Positions 52,330-61,916 are shown, counted from the stretch's first letter. The stretch is DNA of 64,000 bases from G963663315 sp965204925 (GCA_965204925.1 OZ242021.1:2542001-2606000); one strand, 5' to 3'. Notes: generated by a model not told the origin, from the sequence alone. Numbers and translations are program-made.

Positions 52330-53904
52330 TCAGTCCTCATTCTGACGGCGGAAATAATCTTCGAGGAAAGCGTCAAAAGACAACATATCGCTTTCTTCTA
52401 TTGTCCGGCGATCAATATGTGATTGTTGTGCCAGCGCAGCGTATTTTTGATTGATTTCATCAGATAACGGTTCCTTTTTGAACTTGCTTTCGGATATTTC
52501 AGATGCCTGCATCGAAAACTCATAGAAACTTAGCCCCTGTTCAAACATCCGGTTGATAATTCTGGCGGAAGGGGTTGCATCGGCATCGGATACCTTGGCA
52601 AACTGCTTTTCGAGGGTGGCAGAGTAATCCTTATGCCCGTTCACCTGATCAAGCAAACAGGCAATCGGGGAAATTCTGTCGAGCAAGGCATCCATTTGCC
52701 TGCGAGCATTCACGCTACCCTCTGGCAGGTCGATAGCTGACCGGCTGTCCCTGCCATACATGACCATTGTTTGCTGGTTCTTTCGGGTCGTGGAAAATTC
52801 TTCCCCGGTCATCTCCGGACTGTCCTCAAACAGGCAATACAACAGGAACAGGTCAAAAAACCGGATACAATCAGCATGAATGCCAATCGGTTCAAACGGA
52901 TTCAGGTCAATACTGCGAACTTCAACATATTGCACGCCCCGGTTTTTCAATATCCTTGAGGGACTTTGTCCGGAAGGGGTGACCCGCTTGGGCCGGATTG
53001 AAGAATAAAATTCATTCTCAATCTGTAAAAGATTCGCGTTCAGCTGTCGATAGCCGTCAGCGGCCTTTACCCCTGTCCTCTGATACTCGGGGTGAGGGGT
53101 CAGGATAGCGGTACGTAACGATTTCACAAAATCGTGCACGCTATTGTAACTGATTTGAATGTCGGTTTGTGCTTCGTTGCTGTATCCAAGCCTGCTCAAT
53201 CGCAATGATGTTGCATCGGGCGCATAAAAGCTATGCCCTCCGATCTCCTCAAGCAGATGCTTCCGTCCCCTTAAGAAAGATTTGCATACTGCGGGAGAGG
53301 CGCCAAACAAATAGGTCGCAATCCAGGAATTTCTGTGAAAATTGCGGATCAGATCGAAATACTTTCCCGATATGGCGTCCTGTAGCTGTTGTCCGTCATC
53401 CAGTCTGAAATAATCTTTCCAGAACAGGTCGGGCATGGAGAAATTGAAATGGATTCCCGAAATGGTTTGCATCAACGACCCGTATCGATGGCTCAGTCCC
53501 CGCCGATAGACCTCCTTCATTTTTGCTATGTTGGAGCTGCCGTATCTGGCAATCGGAATTTTCTCCTCACCCTGTACGATACAGGGCATGCTGTTGACCC
53601 ACAGTTTTTCTTCACCGATATACCGATAGGTGAAATGGTGGATGTCATGGAGTTCCTCCAGGAGGGTATCAATATCGTCATGCACGCCGGTGACAAATTC
53701 CAGCAGGGACTCGGAATAGTCTGTCGTAATTGAGGGGTGGGTAAGGCTTGATCCCAGGGCCCGGGGGTGAGGGGTTTGCGCCAGCGTTCCGTCCACGGCT
53801 ACACGCAGGCTTTCTTTCTCCAATCCTCTTTGCAGATATTTCAGATGCTTGTCAATGGATCGGGATACCAGGGAATCCAGTGTCTTTTCTATTGTTGTTG
53901 TCAC
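52330..53904 (-). CDS. gshA: glutamate-cysteine ligase, class I
   Basis: First enzyme of glutathione synthesis. From GTG 53904 it is 524 residues, close to E. coli GshA (518), with R-G-L-E-K-E-S-L-R at residue 26 and S-G-I-H-F-N-F-S-M-P, the class I signatures. GAGGAA lies 11 bases upstream of this GTG. A longer frame to 54033 would run antisense into dusA and is rejected. gshB is not in the window. Confidence 0.95.
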   Translation of the reverse strand: MTTTIEKTLDSLVSRSIDKHLKYLQRGLEKESLRVAVDGTLAQTPHPRALGSSLTHPSITTDYSESLLEFVTGVHDDIDTLLEELHDIHHFTYRYIGEEKLWVNSMPCIVQGEEKIPIARYGSSNIAKMKEVYRRGLSHRYGSLMQTISGIHFNFSMPDLFWKDYFRLDDGQQLQDAISGKYFDLIRNFHRNSWIATYLFGASPAVCKSFLRGRKHLLEEIGGHSFYAPDATSLRLSRLGYSNEAQTDIQISYNSVHDFVKSLRTAILTPHPEYQRTGVKAADGYRQLNANLLQIENEFYSSIRPKRVTPSGQSPSRILKNRGVQYVEVRSIDLNPFEPIGIHADCIRFFDLFLLYCLFEDSPEMTGEEFSTTRKNQQTMVMYGRDSRSAIDLPEGSVNARRQMDALLDRISPIACLLDQVNGHKDYSATLEKQFAKVSDADATPSARIINRMFEQGLSFYEFSMQASEISESKFKKEPLSDEINQKYAALAQQSHIDRRTIEESDMLSFDAFLEDYFRRQNED

Positions 53905-53989
53905 TTGAAACAGCTTCCTCTGTTGATGAAAACATGTTGAACCCATCAGGGTCCGGGAGCGGTGACGGCATGGTAGAATCAGCGCTGCC

Positions 53990-55045
53990 ATGCTTCGTCC
54001 GCCCGTACAAAAATCTTTTTCGGTTGCTCCCATGCTCGACGTGACGGACCGGCACTGCCGCTCGTTCTTGCGGCTTCTTTCACGAAGTTTCCGATTGTAT
54101 ACAGAAATGAAAGTGGCCGGTTCGATTATTTATGGAGATCGGGAACGATCTCTCGGGTTTGATAGCGCAGAACGTCCCCTGGCGCTACAGATAGGAGGGC
54201 GCGACCCGGACGAGCTCGCCTTCTGTGCAAGGCTGGCTGAACAATGGGGCTATGACGAAATCAATCTCAACGCAGGATGTCCGAGTGACCGGGTACAAAA
54301 CGCGCAGTTCGGAGCCTGTTTGATGGCAAAGCCCGAACTGGTCGCAAAATGTGTGGAATCGATCGTGAACGCCGTATCCATTCCGGTCTCCGTGAAAACC
54401 CGGATTGGAATCGATCATATGGACAGTTACCGAAACTTGTCGGATTTTATCGGTCAGGTGAGCGCCGGCGGATGCAAAATCTTTATTATTCATGCGCGCA
54501 AGGCTTGGCTAAGAGGATTGAGCCCGAAAGAGAACCGGACTATCCCTCCCCTTGATTATGGTATGGTGTACAGGCTCAAGAGAGAATATCCGCAACTGAC
54601 CGTGATCATTAACGGCGGTATCCGCAACCTGGTTCAGATTACGAATCACTTGCGTTGCACGGATGGCGTCATGCTGGGCAGGGAGGTTTACCGCAATCCC
54701 TGGATATTGACAGAAATCGAGCAGTATTTCTTCGGCCATCCGGGCGGACATGCCGCAAAACAGGATAAATGCCTGCTGCGCGGCGACCTTGTTCGCGCTT
54801 TTTTCCCGTATATTGAGAACCAGCTTGCCAAAGGCGTTTATCTGCGCCATATCACAAGGCATATGCTGGGGCTGTATCACGGTCAGCCCGGCGCCAGAGC
54901 CTGGAGGCGGTATCTGTCCACACACAGCCCCGGGGCAGGCGCCGGTCTGGAAGTGGTGCAACAGGCATTGAAGCTGGTGGAAGATGCAGCAGGATTGGCT
55001 GCGGGACTTGACCGAAACCGCACGGAGTGGATGGCTTATGCCTGA
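53990..55045 (+). CDS. dusA: tRNA-dihydrouridine synthase A
   Basis: FMN enzyme reducing U20/U20a in tRNA; 351 residues. Motifs: S-V-A-P-M-L-D-V-T-D-R-H-C-R at residue 11-24, N-L-N-A-G-C-P-S-D-R-V-Q with the catalytic Cys, and G-V-M-L-G-R-E-V-Y. These mark the DusA subgroup. Divergent from gshA; the stop overlaps the next start by 8 bases. Confidence 0.95.
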   Translation: MLRPPVQKSFSVAPMLDVTDRHCRSFLRLLSRSFRLYTEMKVAGSIIYGDRERSLGFDSAERPLALQIGGRDPDELAFCARLAEQWGYDEINLNAGCPSDRVQNAQFGACLMAKPELVAKCVESIVNAVSIPVSVKTRIGIDHMDSYRNLSDFIGQVSAGGCKIFIIHARKAWLRGLSPKENRTIPPLDYGMVYRLKREYPQLTVIINGGIRNLVQITNHLRCTDGVMLGREVYRNPWILTEIEQYFFGHPGGHAAKQDKCLLRGDLVRAFFPYIENQLAKGVYLRHITRHMLGLYHGQPGARAWRRYLSTHSPGAGAGLEVVQQALKLVEDAAGLAAGLDRNRTEWMAYA

Positions 55046-55832
55046 TTACCCGGATTTCGAGACATTGCTAAGAGCGGTTCCTTTTATCGCTATTCTGGCC
55101 TTGCTGATTATCTGGGAGTTACTGCTGCCGAGAAGGGCAGAATCCCGGCGTCTGCTCAGATGGCCGTCAAATTTCGGGATTTTCCTGGTTGACGTGGCGA
55201 TGCTGGTTGCGTTACCGGTATCCGCAATATCTGCCGCCCTGATTTCGATAGAATATAAATTTGGTCTGTTTTTCTGGATTGAAGCGAAGTTCTGGCCGAA
55301 AGTTATTTTCTGCCTGCTCGCGCTTGATCTGCTGGTTTACTGGCAACACCGGCTATTCCACAAATTTCATATATTGTGGCGGGTTCACCGTATGCACCAT
55401 ACCGATACCGCTTTTGACGTGACCACGGCCTTGCGCTTCCATCCAATAGAGATATTCCTGTCCCTGGTTCTGAAAGCAGGCATGATCATCCTGCTTGGCG
55501 CTCCGCTATTGGCGGTTATCCTCTTTGAAATCATATTAAATGGCGCCGCTATGTTCAATCACAGCAACATTCGCATACCGTTATGGCTTGACCGCATTAT
55601 TCGCTGGGTGGTCGTAACTCCCGATATGCACAGGGTGCACCACTCCATTCATGAAAAGGAACACAGTCATAATTTCGGGTTTTCCCTGTCCGTCTGGGAC
55701 AGGCTTTTTTGCAGCTACACTCCACAGCCTGAAGACGGGCACCAGACGATGATCATCGGCCTTGATATATTCAATGACTCCAGGGAAGCCCGGCTCGACA
55801 AGCTGATCAGCCAGCCATTCAGGAACCCTTGA
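55038..55832 (+). CDS. sterol desaturase/fatty acid hydroxylase family membrane protein
   Basis: A 264-residue integral membrane protein with about four hydrophobic helices. It has the eight-histidine di-iron pattern: H-R-L-F-H (near 105), H-R-M-H-H (near 120), H-S-N-I-R and H-R-V-H-H-S near 210-215, typical of membrane-bound hydroxylases and desaturases. The lipid substrate is unknown. ATG 55038 inside dusA is chosen; 18 residues more would start at 54984. Probably co-translated with dusA. Confidence 0.88.
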   Translation: MPDYPDFETLLRAVPFIAILALLIIWELLLPRRAESRRLLRWPSNFGIFLVDVAMLVALPVSAISAALISIEYKFGLFFWIEAKFWPKVIFCLLALDLLVYWQHRLFHKFHILWRVHRMHHTDTAFDVTTALRFHPIEIFLSLVLKAGMIILLGAPLLAVILFEIILNGAAMFNHSNIRIPLWLDRIIRWVVVTPDMHRVHHSIHEKEHSHNFGFSLSVWDRLFCSYTPQPEDGHQTMIIGLDIFNDSREARLDKLISQPFRNP

Positions 55833-55843
55833 GTTACCAGCAA

Positions 55844-56107
55844 ATGCCGATTCATCCTGAATTGCTCAAGGCGCTGGTCTGTCCCGTTACAAAACTGCCT
55901 GTTTCAATGCTTGATTCGGGCAAGCTGGAAAAACTGAATCGCCTGATCGATGAAGGATCGATCGAAACCCTGGGGGGGCATGCTGTGACCCGGCCCCTGA
56001 CAGAAGCGCTGATCACCAGAAACAACAAAACCGTTTACTGTATCAGGCAAGGCGTTCCCGTCATGCGGGAAGATCAGGCCATTGACGCAGACTGTATTTC
56101 GGGATAA
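55844..56107 (+). CDS. Trm112-like/UPF0434 small protein
   Basis: An 87-residue protein starting M-P-I-H-P-E-L-L-K-A-L-V-C-P-V-T-K and ending near I-R-Q-G-V-P-V-M-R-E-D-Q-A, the ends of the Trm112/YcaR family. The middle insert (L-I-D-E-G-S-I-E-T-L-G-G-H-A-V-T) is a known variant. The second cysteine of the usual CPxC pair is Thr. A TTG at 55829 would overlap the previous stop and give a few extra residues. Confidence 0.8.
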   Translation: MPIHPELLKALVCPVTKLPVSMLDSGKLEKLNRLIDEGSIETLGGHAVTRPLTEALITRNNKTVYCIRQGVPVMREDQAIDADCISG

Positions 56108-56162
56108 GCTGATTCGGACGCCACTCACATACAGACATTCGACAGGGCAACAGCCGATCATT

Positions 56163-58730
56163 ATGCAGGATATCGTCCGGGATACACTTGGACATGGAAA
56201 ACGGTGGACAGGGAAACGAAGGCGCCGGGTATTGAAGGGGATTATTATCTGTTTCCTGTCCCTCGCTCTGGCGAGTTGCGCAGGAGGTTCCGGAGAAGGC
56301 GGGTCGCCGCCCCCACCGCCTGAAGAGACGCCACCCCCCAAGACGAAAGTTCCTGAACCTGTCGATGATGCGCCGCCGCCTCCTCCGCCGCCTCCACCTC
56401 CTCCGCCTCCACCCCCTCCGCCGCCTCCGCCGCCGCAAACTTCTGATCCCGGGGACGCCGCAAGTAACCCACCAACCGAACGATTGATTCATTTACCTCC
56501 ACCGCCACAAACTTCTGATCCCGGGGACGCCGGACAACGCAGGCCGTCATCCTGCCCGGTCGACACCATCGCTGCCCACCCTTCCCTTGGACTTGGCTGT
56601 ACTACAAGGCAGGAGTTCATGAGGAAAGTGGAGGAACAGTCCGCAAGTTACAGAAACGAACCGGGTTACCGCAACCAATGGGGTCTGGAAGCCATTCACG
56701 CCGACCGCGCCTATGCTCATCTGCGTTTCCTCCAGGGAGCCGATGCACAGCCCGGGGCAGGCGTCACTATCGGCTTTGTCGATTCCGGTATTGACCAGAA
56801 CCATCCTGCCTTTTCGGATACCGCGTTTACCGAGAGGTTCATGAGACAAGCAACAGACGAGACGGGCGATGAGCAGTCTCACGGAACCCTCGTCGCCAGC
56901 GTTGCAGCCGGAGGCCGGGTATCCAGTCCCAAAGCCCATCACGGAGTGGCATGGGGCGCCGATATCGCCATGTTCGCTATCCCGTTGGGCAGTGGAGGCG
57001 GTCCCTATGCGCCACTGACGCTTGCAGCGTTGAGCGGTCTGGATTCCCGGGATGCCGCTTTGTTTCAATCCGTTTTAGGGGAAGAAATCGACATCCTGAA
57101 TTTGAGCATCGGATTTGATGGAAATATCGAAGACTATAGCGAAAGTCAGTTGCGCGCGAACTATGCCGGAACGATCGCCGCCTTTGCCCAGGCAAATACT
57201 CGGGAGAAAAAAATTATTGTCCGCAGCGCGAGCAATGAACACGGAAGTTCTTGCGACGTAAACAAATTCGACGCCAACCAGTGCGCCAATGGCAGGGTCA
57301 ATGCTTCTTCCCCGCATTTTGCAGCCGCCCTGCCCGCCCGCATTGAGGAGTTACGGGGCCATTATATTGCAGTCGTTGCCGTGCAGAAGGACGGCTCCAT
57401 TGCGTGGTTTTCCAATCGCTGCGGCATTGCCGCCGATTACTGTGTTGCCGCGCCGGGCGTGGACGTCCGGTCTGCCCATTTCGGTCCTGCCGGTGGAGTG
57501 AACGGTGTTCGGGGATGGAAGGACGTGAGTGGGACATCGCTGTCCGCGCCAATGGTCAGCGGCGGGTTGGCCGTCATGAAGCAGCTCTTCCGGGGCCAGC
57601 TTTCCAACACGGAGTTGTTGAGCCGCCTCCTTGCCACGGCCGACAAGACAGGCATCTACGCCGACCGCGCCATCTACGGCCAGGGTCTCCTCGACCTGGG
57701 CGCCGCTACCAACCCCTGGGGCATTGCCGCCTTCATGGGAACCGGCCAGACAGTGGCCCACAGGGCGCAGGCGGGTCTCAGTGTTGCCGGTTCCGTTGTG
57801 CGCCCGGGGCGCGCCCTGGGAGACAGTTTCGCCCATGCTCTCGGGCAGCGCGAGGTCGCCGCATTTGATGAACTGGGCGCTCCCTTCTGGTTCGCGGCCG
57901 GCAACTTTGTGCAACCGCTTCCGCGCAGTAGCGCAGCCATCCGGTTGTCCCGGCTTTTCGCCGATTCCGCAAGTGTCCGCGTGCCGGACAGTGTCTGGCG
58001 GCTGAATGTCCGATCCCTTGGGCAAGCCGGGGAGTCCGGTCATCTTGCGCTTGCCGATCGTGCCGCTCGCTTCGACCTGTCCACGCCCTACGACTGGTCC
58101 GCCTCCCTCTTCCACCGCCCGCAGGAGGGAGGAAGCCGGCCTCTTTCTGGTTTTGCCACAGAGTGGCGCTCCGCCGGTCTGCCGATGATTGCTTTACAGG
58201 CTGGCGGACTTGTAGAGCGCGATAGTCTGCTGGGCAGTTATGCTTCCGGGGGCTTCGGACGGCTGGCCGGTCGCACGGCATTTGTTGCGGCGCGACTGGA
58301 GATGGGCGACCCTCAAGGGTGGCTGCTGACCGCTCGGGGAGAGTTGGGCGCCGCGAGTCCGGACCTGGTTCGCGGGCCGCTTATCCGCGATATCTCCACA
58401 TTGCGCACGCGCGCCTTTCGCGTGTCAGCCGTACGCTCTCTGCGCGGAGCAACCGTACGCTTTTCCGTAGAGCAGCCAACCCTTGTCACCAGCGGGATAG
58501 CGGTTCTGGATCTGCCGACAGGCCGTACCCGCGGTGGACAGGTAGCGGGCGAAGCCTTTGGCATTGGACTTGCGCCGACTGGTCAACAATTGGATGTAAG
58601 CGCGCGAGTCGACTATCCTCTGGCCGGCGGCACGTTTGCACTTGAGTCAGTCTGGAGCCGACAGCCTGGCCATCAGGCGGACACGCCGCCACAATGGATG
58701 ATCCTTGCGGGGTGGAGGAAGAGGTTCTAA
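56163..58730 (+). CDS. S8 subtilisin-like serine protease, lipoprotein, autotransporter-like (NalP-type)
   Basis: An 855-residue protein with an N-terminal lipoprotein signal (L-K-G-I-I-I-C-F-L-S-L-A-L-A-S-C). A Pro-rich linker contains 21 consecutive prolines at 56373-56435. The S8 domain has D207 in F-V-D-S-G-I-D, H240 in S-H-G-T-L-V-A and S459 in G-T-S-L-S-A-P-M. The C-terminal 280 residues are beta-rich and end in Phe (G-W-R-K-R-F), as in outer-membrane barrels. Overall it resembles Neisseria NalP, a lipidated autotransporter protease. Whether the C-terminal part is long enough to form a full translocator is not certain. ATG 56163 is chosen because it begins just before the signal sequence. 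Its stop overlaps that of recQ. Confidence 0.85.
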   Translation: MQDIVRDTLGHGKRWTGKRRRRVLKGIIICFLSLALASCAGGSGEGGSPPPPPEETPPPKTKVPEPVDDAPPPPPPPPPPPPPPPPPPPPPQTSDPGDAASNPPTERLIHLPPPPQTSDPGDAGQRRPSSCPVDTIAAHPSLGLGCTTRQEFMRKVEEQSASYRNEPGYRNQWGLEAIHADRAYAHLRFLQGADAQPGAGVTIGFVDSGIDQNHPAFSDTAFTERFMRQATDETGDEQSHGTLVASVAAGGRVSSPKAHHGVAWGADIAMFAIPLGSGGGPYAPLTLAALSGLDSRDAALFQSVLGEEIDILNLSIGFDGNIEDYSESQLRANYAGTIAAFAQANTREKKIIVRSASNEHGSSCDVNKFDANQCANGRVNASSPHFAAALPARIEELRGHYIAVVAVQKDGSIAWFSNRCGIAADYCVAAPGVDVRSAHFGPAGGVNGVRGWKDVSGTSLSAPMVSGGLAVMKQLFRGQLSNTELLSRLLATADKTGIYADRAIYGQGLLDLGAATNPWGIAAFMGTGQTVAHRAQAGLSVAGSVVRPGRALGDSFAHALGQREVAAFDELGAPFWFAAGNFVQPLPRSSAAIRLSRLFADSASVRVPDSVWRLNVRSLGQAGESGHLALADRAARFDLSTPYDWSASLFHRPQEGGSRPLSGFATEWRSAGLPMIALQAGGLVERDSLLGSYASGGFGRLAGRTAFVAARLEMGDPQGWLLTARGELGAASPDLVRGPLIRDISTLRTRAFRVSAVRSLRGATVRFSVEQPTLVTSGIAVLDLPTGRTRGGQVAGEAFGIGLAPTGQQLDVSARVDYPLAGGTFALESVWSRQPGHQADTPPQWMILAGWRKRF
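56373..56435. repeat. proline-codon microsatellite (21 CCN codons)
   Basis: Twenty-one consecutive proline codons, mostly CCG and CCT in near-repeating patterns (cctccgccg). Length changes in steps of three would alter the linker without breaking the frame. Confidence 0.9.
56436..56532. repeat. 25-bp in-frame direct repeat in the protease linker
   Basis: The 25-base segment starting caaacttctgatcccgggga occurs at 56436-56460 and 56508-56532, 72 bases apart, so both encode Q-T-S-D-P-G-D-A. Indicates recent duplication in the linker. Confidence 0.9.
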
Positions 58731-60559
58731 AGAGTGTTTTTTATATCTGATGGCACAGACGGGTCCCGCGTATAACCCCGCACCACTTCCAGGAATTCGT
58801 CTGCGAATTTTTCCAGCTTGGCGTGACCGACTCCGCTGATAGTCAACATCTCCTTGCGCCGCGCCGGCTTTCGCAGCATGATTTCTTTCAGGGTACTATC
58901 GTGGAAAATCATATAAGGCGGGATGCCATATTGCTCCGCCAGTCGCTTGCGACAGGTTCGCAATGCTTCCCACAACTCCTGATTTTCCTCGCCAACAACC
59001 GTTCTGATTTTTGTCTCTCTGCCGATTGCCTGCTTTCCTGCATCTTCCCGCAACATCAGGTCAATTTCGCCCCTGAGCAACGGGCGGGTGGCCCCGGTAA
59101 AACGCAGCGCTCCGAATCGTTCGGCGTCGGATATCAGGAATCCGCGCACGATTAACTGCCGGATGACCGAGCGCCACTGGTTGGGCGACAGGTCGGCGCC
59201 AATGCCAAAAGTGCTCAAATGGTGATGACCGTGCTGCCTGATTTTTTCAGTATCCTTGCCGCGCAAAACATCAACGACATGCAACGCCCCGAAACGCTGT
59301 CCGGTCCGATAGATACAGGAAAGCAGCTTCTGCGCGATTGTAGTTCCATGCCGGGTCTGTGGCGGGTCAAGACAGGTATCGCAGTTGCCGCAAGGGTCCT
59401 GCCGTTTCTCCCCGAAGTATTCCAGCAGGGAATTGCGGCGGCATTGCGTCACTTCGCACCAGCCCAGCAGCGCATCCAGCTTGCCGCGTTCATTGCGTTT
59501 GTGGATTTCGTCGGCGTCAGAACGCTCCACCATGCGGGCGCGTTGCACCACATCGCTCAGTCCATACACCATCCAGGCATCCGCAGGCTGACCATCGCGC
59601 CCGGCGCGACCGGTTTCCTGATAGTACGACTCAATACTGCCCGGCAGATCCAGATGGACTACGAAGCGCACATCCGGTTTGTCTATGCCCATGCCAAAAG
59701 CGATTGTGGCGACCATGATCAGACTGTCTTCAAACATGAACCTGCACTGATTTTCGGCACGCTCCGAATCCGGCAGGCCGGCATGATAGGGCAGAGCGTT
59801 AAACCCCCGGCGGGCCAACCAGAGAGCCGTAGACTCGACCTTTTTTCTTGAGAGACAGTAAACGATGCCACAGTCTTCGCGGTGATTTTGCAGGAATCCG
59901 GACAGTTGACTTCTGGTATCCAGTTTGGGCGCCACGCTGTAGCGGATATTCGGTCGATCAAAACTGCTGACATAGACAGCAGGTTCGTGCAGTTGCAGGT
60001 TCTGCTGAATTTCCTGTCGGGTTTTGGGCGTAGCGGTCGCCGTCAGCGCCATGCGCGGCACATCGGGAAAGCAGGCGCCAAGTTGCCCCAGAGACAAATA
60101 GTCGGGACGGAAATCATGCCCCCACTGGGAAACACAATGGGCTTCGTCGATCGCAATCAGGGAAATTCTGTAGCGACTCAACCATTCCAGCGTGCCCGTT
60201 TTCGAGAGCCTTTCCGGAGCGATATAAATCAGGTCTGTTACACCGCTGTTCACGCGCTCGGCGACATCCTGTCTCTGCTGCCAGGTCAGCGTCGAGTTCA
60301 GAAATTCGGCCTTCACTCCCAACTGCCTCAGGGCATTGACCTGATCCTGCATCAATGCGATCAACGGCGATACCACAAGCCCGGTGCCCGGTCGAACGAG
60401 AGCGGGAATCTGGTAGCACAGCGATTTGCCCCCGCCGGTAGGCATTAAAACCAGAGAATCCCGCCCGGCGATTGCGCTGTCGATTATTTCTTCCTGCCGC
60501 CCGCGAAAATGGTCGTAACCAAAGACCTGCTGAAGAATATTCCTTGTGCCGCTATCCAT
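58727..60559 (-). CDS. recQ: ATP-dependent DNA helicase RecQ
   Basis: A 610-residue 3'-5' helicase. Motif I T-G-G-G-K-S-L-C-Y-Q is near residue 45, the DEAH-type box reads A-I-D-E-A-H-C-V-S-Q-W, and the zinc site C-x-C-G-N-C-D-T-C is near 380. A winged helix and a C-terminal HRDC domain (residues about 525-600) complete it. ATG 60559 is preferred to an ATG at 60592: it overlaps the stop of the upstream reading frame (ATGGATAG), and the family starts with the nearby I-L-Q-Q-V-F-G-Y. Confidence 0.95.
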   Translation of the reverse strand: MDSGTRNILQQVFGYDHFRGRQEEIIDSAIAGRDSLVLMPTGGGKSLCYQIPALVRPGTGLVVSPLIALMQDQVNALRQLGVKAEFLNSTLTWQQRQDVAERVNSGVTDLIYIAPERLSKTGTLEWLSRYRISLIAIDEAHCVSQWGHDFRPDYLSLGQLGACFPDVPRMALTATATPKTRQEIQQNLQLHEPAVYVSSFDRPNIRYSVAPKLDTRSQLSGFLQNHREDCGIVYCLSRKKVESTALWLARRGFNALPYHAGLPDSERAENQCRFMFEDSLIMVATIAFGMGIDKPDVRFVVHLDLPGSIESYYQETGRAGRDGQPADAWMVYGLSDVVQRARMVERSDADEIHKRNERGKLDALLGWCEVTQCRRNSLLEYFGEKRQDPCGNCDTCLDPPQTRHGTTIAQKLLSCIYRTGQRFGALHVVDVLRGKDTEKIRQHGHHHLSTFGIGADLSPNQWRSVIRQLIVRGFLISDAERFGALRFTGATRPLLRGEIDLMLREDAGKQAIGRETKIRTVVGEENQELWEALRTCRKRLAEQYGIPPYMIFHDSTLKEIMLRKPARRKEMLTISGVGHAKLEKFADEFLEVVRGYTRDPSVPSDIKNTL

Positions 60560-61490
60560 GATCAGCTTGTTGTTGCTCCTGCGAATTAGCATGTACCCAG
60601 GACATCAGGCTTGGGATACCGGGCTCGTAACTATACCTCCCGGAGTAGTTCACCCTCCATACATAACCCAGACGGGAAAGTTGTTCGATTTTCTCCATAT
60701 ACGTACATGGGTGATTGATTCATCGTTTTCCATCCCTTTTTTAATCGCTTCCTTCAGTGACACCGACCGCAAAGGATATACCCGCTCCCTGCAACGGTAC
60801 TGTGATCGCCTGTCTGGTCTCTTCAGGTGACAGCCGTCCCAAAGGTAATTTTTCACTACGTTCCCAGAAGAAGGCATTGGCCCTTCTCAACGCGGCCCTT
60901 AAATTCGGAGTACCCGCCAGCGCCAGCAGGAACGGACGCCCCTCCGAACGTAGATCCTGACTGGTATTCAGCAGGATTCTCCCAATCTCGGGCTTTAGTG
61001 TATGCGCTTCGTCAATGATCAGGATTAAGGGCTTGCTGCGACTCTTTGACCGTAACAGATCGATCAGAGTAAAGGCAGGGGCAGAAAAATCCAGTTCGGC
61101 GCTACCCCCGGCAATCCCTATGTTGGCGGATAACTGAACAGTTTTGATCTTGTCGCCTGTTTTCTTATCGTTGCCTTTTATCAGATTCTCCACCCCTGAC
61201 CGGCTCTCCAGTTCAAATGGCTTAACCCACATAATATTCAGTTTCGATCCTTCTTTGCGAAGCGTCTCTTTTTGTAAATGACGGAGCAAGGCGGTCTTGC
61301 CGTTACCACGCGGGCCGTAGAAAATCAGGTCTCGGCTAATCGGTTTTCTGCCTTTCAGGGCTTCGACACAATCCTGGAAATACCCCTGTTCCTCTTTGCG
61401 CCCGGCCAGATAAGGCGGTATCACCCCGGTACCGGGCGTGAACAAGCGCTTCAAGTCCGGATTGCCCATCTTCTTTCCTTTAAGTCGCAT
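60552..61490 (-). pseudogene. AAA ATPase, decayed by internal deletion
   Basis: From ATG 61490 a 249-residue frame has Walker A G-P-R-G-N-G-K-T (59-66), Walker B L-I-L-I-I-D-E-A-H-T-L near 155 and a sensor-1 A-L-A-G-T-P-N-L-R, the pattern of Orc1-like AAA ATPases. It stops after G-V-T-E-G-S-D. The same frame resumes downstream, after two stops, with M-E-K-I-E-Q-L-S-R-L-G-Y-V-W-R and Y-E-P-G-I-P-S-L-M-S-W-V, a tail typical of this family, ending at TAG 60554-60552. The lid region between is missing, so the gene is broken by deletion. The intact N-terminal part may still be expressed. Confidence 0.7.
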
Positions 61491-61916
61491 TATGCTTGCT
61501 TTATCGACAGTCTAACAGAAAACGGCTAACCCTTCGCCAACTTTTGGCACAACGTCCGCCGCCGCCAATCCACCACATTCTCAACTCAGAAATACGCGGG
61601 CGCACGCCAATGATGCGGCGGTCGAGCCTGGTATAGTGGCGATGGTCAGGCGTCTGATGGAAAGGGAAATTCCTGAAATTGCACAAGTGAACGGAGCGAG
61701 GTACACTTGAAGTCATGACAGATGCAGGCAAACAACTGAACGAGGAACAGCGCACGCCGCTGATACTGACAGTCGGCTTGGTATGGCGCCCCTGGCTGAG
61801 CATTTGGTAGAGGTAGAGAGCGGCTTGCTAACAACATTGCGCTCTGTGGAGTTCACGGAAAATACCGGTCGCGCCGCCCGCGAGCACGCTGTTTCATCTC
61901 AACCCCGGAACCAGAC
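61491..61916. other. gene-free region
   Basis: No supported coding frame, RNA gene or repeat was seen in these 426 bases. Short open frames are present but have no family features. Confidence 0.5.

Noticed and set aside
53905..54033. Longer N-terminus for GshA
   Set aside because: It would overlap the divergent dusA start, and the class I family begins near the GTG at 53904.
57351..58115. 254-codon frame antisense to the S8 protease
   Set aside because: Shadow of a gene with an intact catalytic triad; composition is consistent with GC-rich antisense.
61718..61813. 31-codon frame starting MTDAGKQLNEEQ
   Set aside because: Too short, ends abruptly and shows no family pattern; treated as chance.
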